A stretch of DNA of 8,464 bases from assembly GCA_021820805.1 (NCBI GenBank), contig JAKADF010000120.1, positions 1 through 8,464 of the forward strand, written 5' to 3'. The stretch is from Bacillota bacterium. GTDB lineage: Bacteria > Bacillota > Bacilli > Alicyclobacillales > Alicyclobacillaceae. Both the position numbers and the translations under genes were made by a program. The notes beneath the pieces were generated by a model. It searched no databases. It was not told where the DNA came from and saw nothing but the letters and a program-made list of their open reading frames with translations. This document shows, piece by piece, positions 6,149 to 8,464 of this stretch; position 1 is the stretch's first letter; every line of letters begins with the position of its first letter.

Positions 6149-7471
6149 CTAATTCCTTACGGTAATACTGTTGCGAAAAAAAGCATGCTGAAGCAATAAC
6201 ACAAGTATGACGCCAACAATAAGCCCATTATTCACTAGATAGACGAGAGTGTGAGGGAGTACACTCCATTTATCGGCGCTAATAAACTGAACACCAATCC
6301 CAGTTAAAATTGCTAGGCCGCAACTTATGAGATCTCTTTCAGTTTTAATACCTTGTTTTAAGGCTTTAAGTCCTAGACCGAACAAATCAACAAAAACTGC
6401 AAGCAATACAGCGTATCCAACAGGCGCTGGCAAGATTGCAGCGTATTGTACTATTTGAGGCAGAAAACCAAGAACAACCATGCCTGTTGATGCTATAAGA
6501 AATGGCAAGCGGGATGCCACACCTGTTAAAGATACAAAACTGGCAGATCCGGATATTGGAACATTGCCCACTACCCCAGTTGCGCCAGCTAATATAGTAC
6601 CAATACCGCTCGCTAGTGTCCCTTTTGAGTAAACAGCTTCTGACGGTGACTCTTCAACTACATTACCAAATGCTTGAATACTAGCAATGACGTTTGAAAG
6701 CAAAACAATAATTGTAATGATACAGGTCAAAACGATTCCTGCCTGAAAACGTGGTGGGCCAAATGGAAAAACTTCCGGAATAGCAATGATGGGCGCGAGC
6801 GTGGCCGGAAATTGAACCAATCCAAAAGCAGAAAACAATGTGAACCCTAAACCAAGCCCAATTAAAATCGCTAAACTTTTCAGCAATCCTTTTGCTTTTG
6901 TGGACAATGTAATAGTCACGAGAACAAGGATTAATGACAGGCCCGCAACTTTCAAGTTCACGCCTTTACTTCCCATATATCCAATTCCAAGTGCGCCGCT
7001 TACTAGACTCTTAGACAATTGCAAAGACAATAAAATAAGGTAAGTACCAGTGACAAGAGGGGTAAATAAATGTTTTATTTTATCAATCACTTTAAACACA
7101 GCCAATATTGCAAGCACTGCTCCGCTAATGATCAGACCTAACTCAAGCTCTTGTTGCAATCGTTCTATAGATCCACCTACCTCAACGGTTGTTCCAATTA
7201 AAACTAAAAATACACTCCACCAAAGCCCAGATGGCCCTTCTAAAATTGAGTAACGATGCCCAAAAATAATTTGCATAATAGCGATTACGCCACAGATTAG
7301 GAGCGTTCGCCCCGTGTAAAGCGCTGTCTCCTGGACAGTCATACCAAATGCGTGACCTAGTACGATTGGAACTGTTATGTTAGAGGCGAACATAAACGCA
7401 AACCATTGGAGTGCAGCAAGCCACAGCAACATTGTGTGCGGCCGGGACCTTAGTCCATATTGGATTGCCAA
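6149..7471 (-). CDS. NCS2-family nucleobase permease (uracil/xanthine type, atypical)
   Basis: A 440-residue integral membrane protein with about 12-14 hydrophobic segments, predicted to bring a pyrimidine (or purine) base across the cytoplasmic membrane by ion coupling. Start TTG 7471-7469 has GGAGG at 7-base spacing and gives 'MAIQYGLRSRPHTMLLWLAA'. NCS2 traits are the N-terminal 'ALQWFAFMFASNITVPIVLG', 'GPSGLWW' after the third segment, and 'SGSASFVSLTGVASR' (307-321), which matches the C-terminal end of the family's TM10 motif. Differences: the usual Glu-Asn-Ile-Gly of TM10 reads 'GNVPISGSA', and the TM8 acidic residue is not obvious ('IASIQAFGNVVEES'). It may therefore belong to a divergent branch with altered substrate or coupling. 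Its place between preA and the carbamoyl amidohydrolase makes uracil/thymine, or a pathway intermediate, the likely cargo. Family is secure; substrate is inferred. Confidence 0.8.
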   Translation of the reverse strand: MAIQYGLRSRPHTMLLWLAALQWFAFMFASNITVPIVLGHAFGMTVQETALYTGRTLLICGVIAIMQIIFGHRYSILEGPSGLWWSVFLVLIGTTVEVGGSIERLQQELELGLIISGAVLAILAVFKVIDKIKHLFTPLVTGTYLILLSLQLSKSLVSGALGIGYMGSKGVNLKVAGLSLILVLVTITLSTKAKGLLKSLAILIGLGLGFTLFSAFGLVQFPATLAPIIAIPEVFPFGPPRFQAGIVLTCIITIIVLLSNVIASIQAFGNVVEESPSEAVYSKGTLASGIGTILAGATGVVGNVPISGSASFVSLTGVASRLPFLIASTGMVVLGFLPQIVQYAAILPAPVGYAVLLAVFVDLFGLGLKALKQGIKTERDLISCGLAILTGIGVQFISADKWSVLPHTLVYLVNNGLIVGVILVLLLQHAFFRNSITVRN

Positions 7472-7669
7472 TTTTATTCCTCCTTACCTAACAGTAAAAA
7501 CAAATATAAGCTGAAACTTGTAGTTTTATCTATTTAGTTGCATCTCGCCCTAAAGAAAAGCCCTTTCTTACAACCGAAGAAAACACACTAAACTCGTAAA
7601 AGATTGTCCTTCAACTTTTAGCGGATGGACAAGCAACTCTGCATGGAAAAGATGACATCCCCCTCCTAT

Positions 7670-7686
7670 AGTCAGATCAATTTACA
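7670..7686. promoter_or_regulatory. TnrA/GlnR-like box in the preA-permease gap
   Basis: The 17 bases match the nitrogen-regulator consensus TGTNA-N7-TNACA at 7 of 8 defined positions (first T is A on the plus strand). It lies about 200 bases before the permease start in a 275-base gap, where a second promoter for the downstream genes could be. Nitrogen control of pyrimidine catabolism makes biological sense in Bacillales. However, matches of this quality occur by chance about every 2.6 kb, and I see no convincing -10/-35 pair at the right distance. Confidence 0.22.
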
Positions 7687-7746
7687 AGTCGCTCGGCAGG
7701 GAATGCCATCTTTACAGGAGTTTAACTTATTTCACTACGAAAAAGA

Positions 7747-8464
7747 TTATGCATTTTGCTTTTGCTTCTCAAATTCCTTCCATGTTATTGGTTCTTTCCC
7801 TGTGTCTACTTCAACTAACTCAATACAATTATCTACGGGGCAAACCTCAACACAAAGATTACAACCTACACATTCTTCTTCATCAACAACAAGAGAGTGA
7901 TCGTATTTACTCCCTGCCGGTGCCTTAACAATATCGATTGCCTGGTGAGATGTATCTTCACACGCTATGAAGCACTTATTGCAACGGATACAAATACTAT
8001 CGTTAATTTTTGCTACTACCTTATAGTTTAGATTCAAATTACCCCACTCATCATATTTTTCTACCGACTTACCGACGAGTTCCGTCACAGCTGATAGATG
8101 TTTTTTATCCAAATAATTATTAAGGCCATCTATCATATCCTTGACGATGCGAAAACCATGATGCATTGCTGCAGTACATATTTGAACATTTGTAGCTCCC
8201 ATGAGCATAAACTCCACTGCATCCTGCCAGTTGCTAATACCACCAATACCCGAAATCGGCCTCGTGACCAATGGGTCTCGAGCACAATCTGCAACCATGT
8301 GCAGCGCAATTGGCTTCACCGCTGGGCCACAATATCCTCCGTGTGCACCTTTCCCATCGTTATGTGGAATCGTATTCCACGTTTCTAGATCAACACCCAT
8401 GAGAGAATTAATAGTGTTAATCATACTGATAGCATCTGCACCACCATTAACCGCAGAGATCGGA
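7747..8464 (-). CDS. preA: NAD-dependent dihydropyrimidine dehydrogenase, PreA subunit (C-terminal 238 residues, cut by window edge)
   Basis: PreA, with its partner PreT, reduces uracil/thymine to the 5,6-dihydro forms, the first step of the reductive pathway. The frame is open to base 8464, so the N-terminus lies outside. Seen: the FMN-barrel part with 'ADAISMINT', 'GGYCGPAVKPIALHMVA', 'PISGIGGISNWQDAVEFMLM' and 'GATNVQICTAAM' (phosphate-binding Gly loop and end of barrel), then two [4Fe-4S] ferredoxin motifs: C-I-R-C-N-K-C-F-I-A-C (7992-7960) and C-V-G-C-N-L-C-V-E-V-C-P (7870-7840). The order barrel then ferredoxin domain is the PreA/DPD C-terminal layout. The stop is TAA at 7749-7747. No clear terminator follows, so transcription may continue into the permease. 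preT and a dihydropyrimidinase gene would be expected to the right of the window. Confidence 0.92.
   Translation of the reverse strand, partial: PISAVNGGADAISMINTINSLMGVDLETWNTIPHNDGKGAHGGYCGPAVKPIALHMVADCARDPLVTRPISGIGGISNWQDAVEFMLMGATNVQICTAAMHHGFRIVKDMIDGLNNYLDKKHLSAVTELVGKSVEKYDEWGNLNLNYKVVAKINDSICIRCNKCFIACEDTSHQAIDIVKAPAGSKYDHSLVVDEEECVGCNLCVEVCPVDNCIELVEVDTGKEPITWKEFEKQKQNA

Noticed and set aside
7550..7572. Inverted repeat AAGAAAAG/CTTTCTT as an operator or terminator
   Set aside because: Low-complexity A/T-rich arms with a two-base loop, an imperfect match and no U-tract.
7611..7658. 15-codon minus-strand ORF ('MSSFPCRVACPSAKS') after a GGAGG in the preA-permease gap
   Set aside because: Only three bases separate the GGAGG from the ATG, the peptide has no recognisable pattern and no gene follows closely; likely chance.

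Overview
The window looks like chromosomal DNA from a spore-former-type Bacillota (Bacillaceae/Paenibacillaceae relative). The grounds are strong GGAGG ribosome binding sites, frequent TTG/GTG starts, Rho-independent hairpin-plus-U-tract terminators and Bacillus-like protein sequences. Almost all secure coding is on the minus strand, so transcription runs from the right edge to the left.

Right three quarters (about 2056-8464): a reductive pyrimidine degradation locus. In order of transcription it holds the 3' part of preA (catalytic and iron-sulfur subunit of dihydropyrimidine dehydrogenase, cut by the window edge), a 275-nt gap, an NCS2 nucleobase permease, an M20-type N-carbamoyl amidohydrolase (best call beta-ureidopropionase), a possible 30-codon leader ORF, alanine dehydrogenase, a class III omega-aminotransferase (best call beta-alanine:pyruvate), and a strong terminator. 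The inferred logic is: import uracil/thymine, reduce the ring, open it (the dihydropyrimidinase is not in this window), hydrolyse N-carbamoyl-beta-alanine to beta-alanine + CO2 + NH3, move the beta-alanine nitrogen to pyruvate, and release it from L-alanine as NH3 with NADH. The aminotransferase/alanine dehydrogenase pair would free the second pyrimidine nitrogen. The alanine dehydrogenase gene carries an in-frame TAG between intact, collinear halves, so as sequenced this last step is broken unless the stop is read through or is an error.

Left quarter (1-2055): gene-poor, decayed DNA. On the minus strand it contains a 3' fragment of tRNA-Ser(UGA) with its terminator, a frameshifted small gene, the N-terminal piece of a tyrosine recombinase, and a piece of a GGDEF diguanylate cyclase joined to it. 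The tRNA fragment runs from the anticodon stem-loop to the CCA end, the shape of an attachment-site duplicate, so this looks like the worn edge of an old tRNA-targeted integration. Further right are a small Pro/Asn-rich ORF with a possible terminator, a solitary HicB-like ORF on the plus strand, and about 500 bases with no secure gene.

I see no CRISPR array, rRNA, intact insertion sequence or recognisable defence system. The points most worth checking are the interrupted ald, the tightly coupled leader ORF before it, the tRNA/integrase scar, and the atypical permease.
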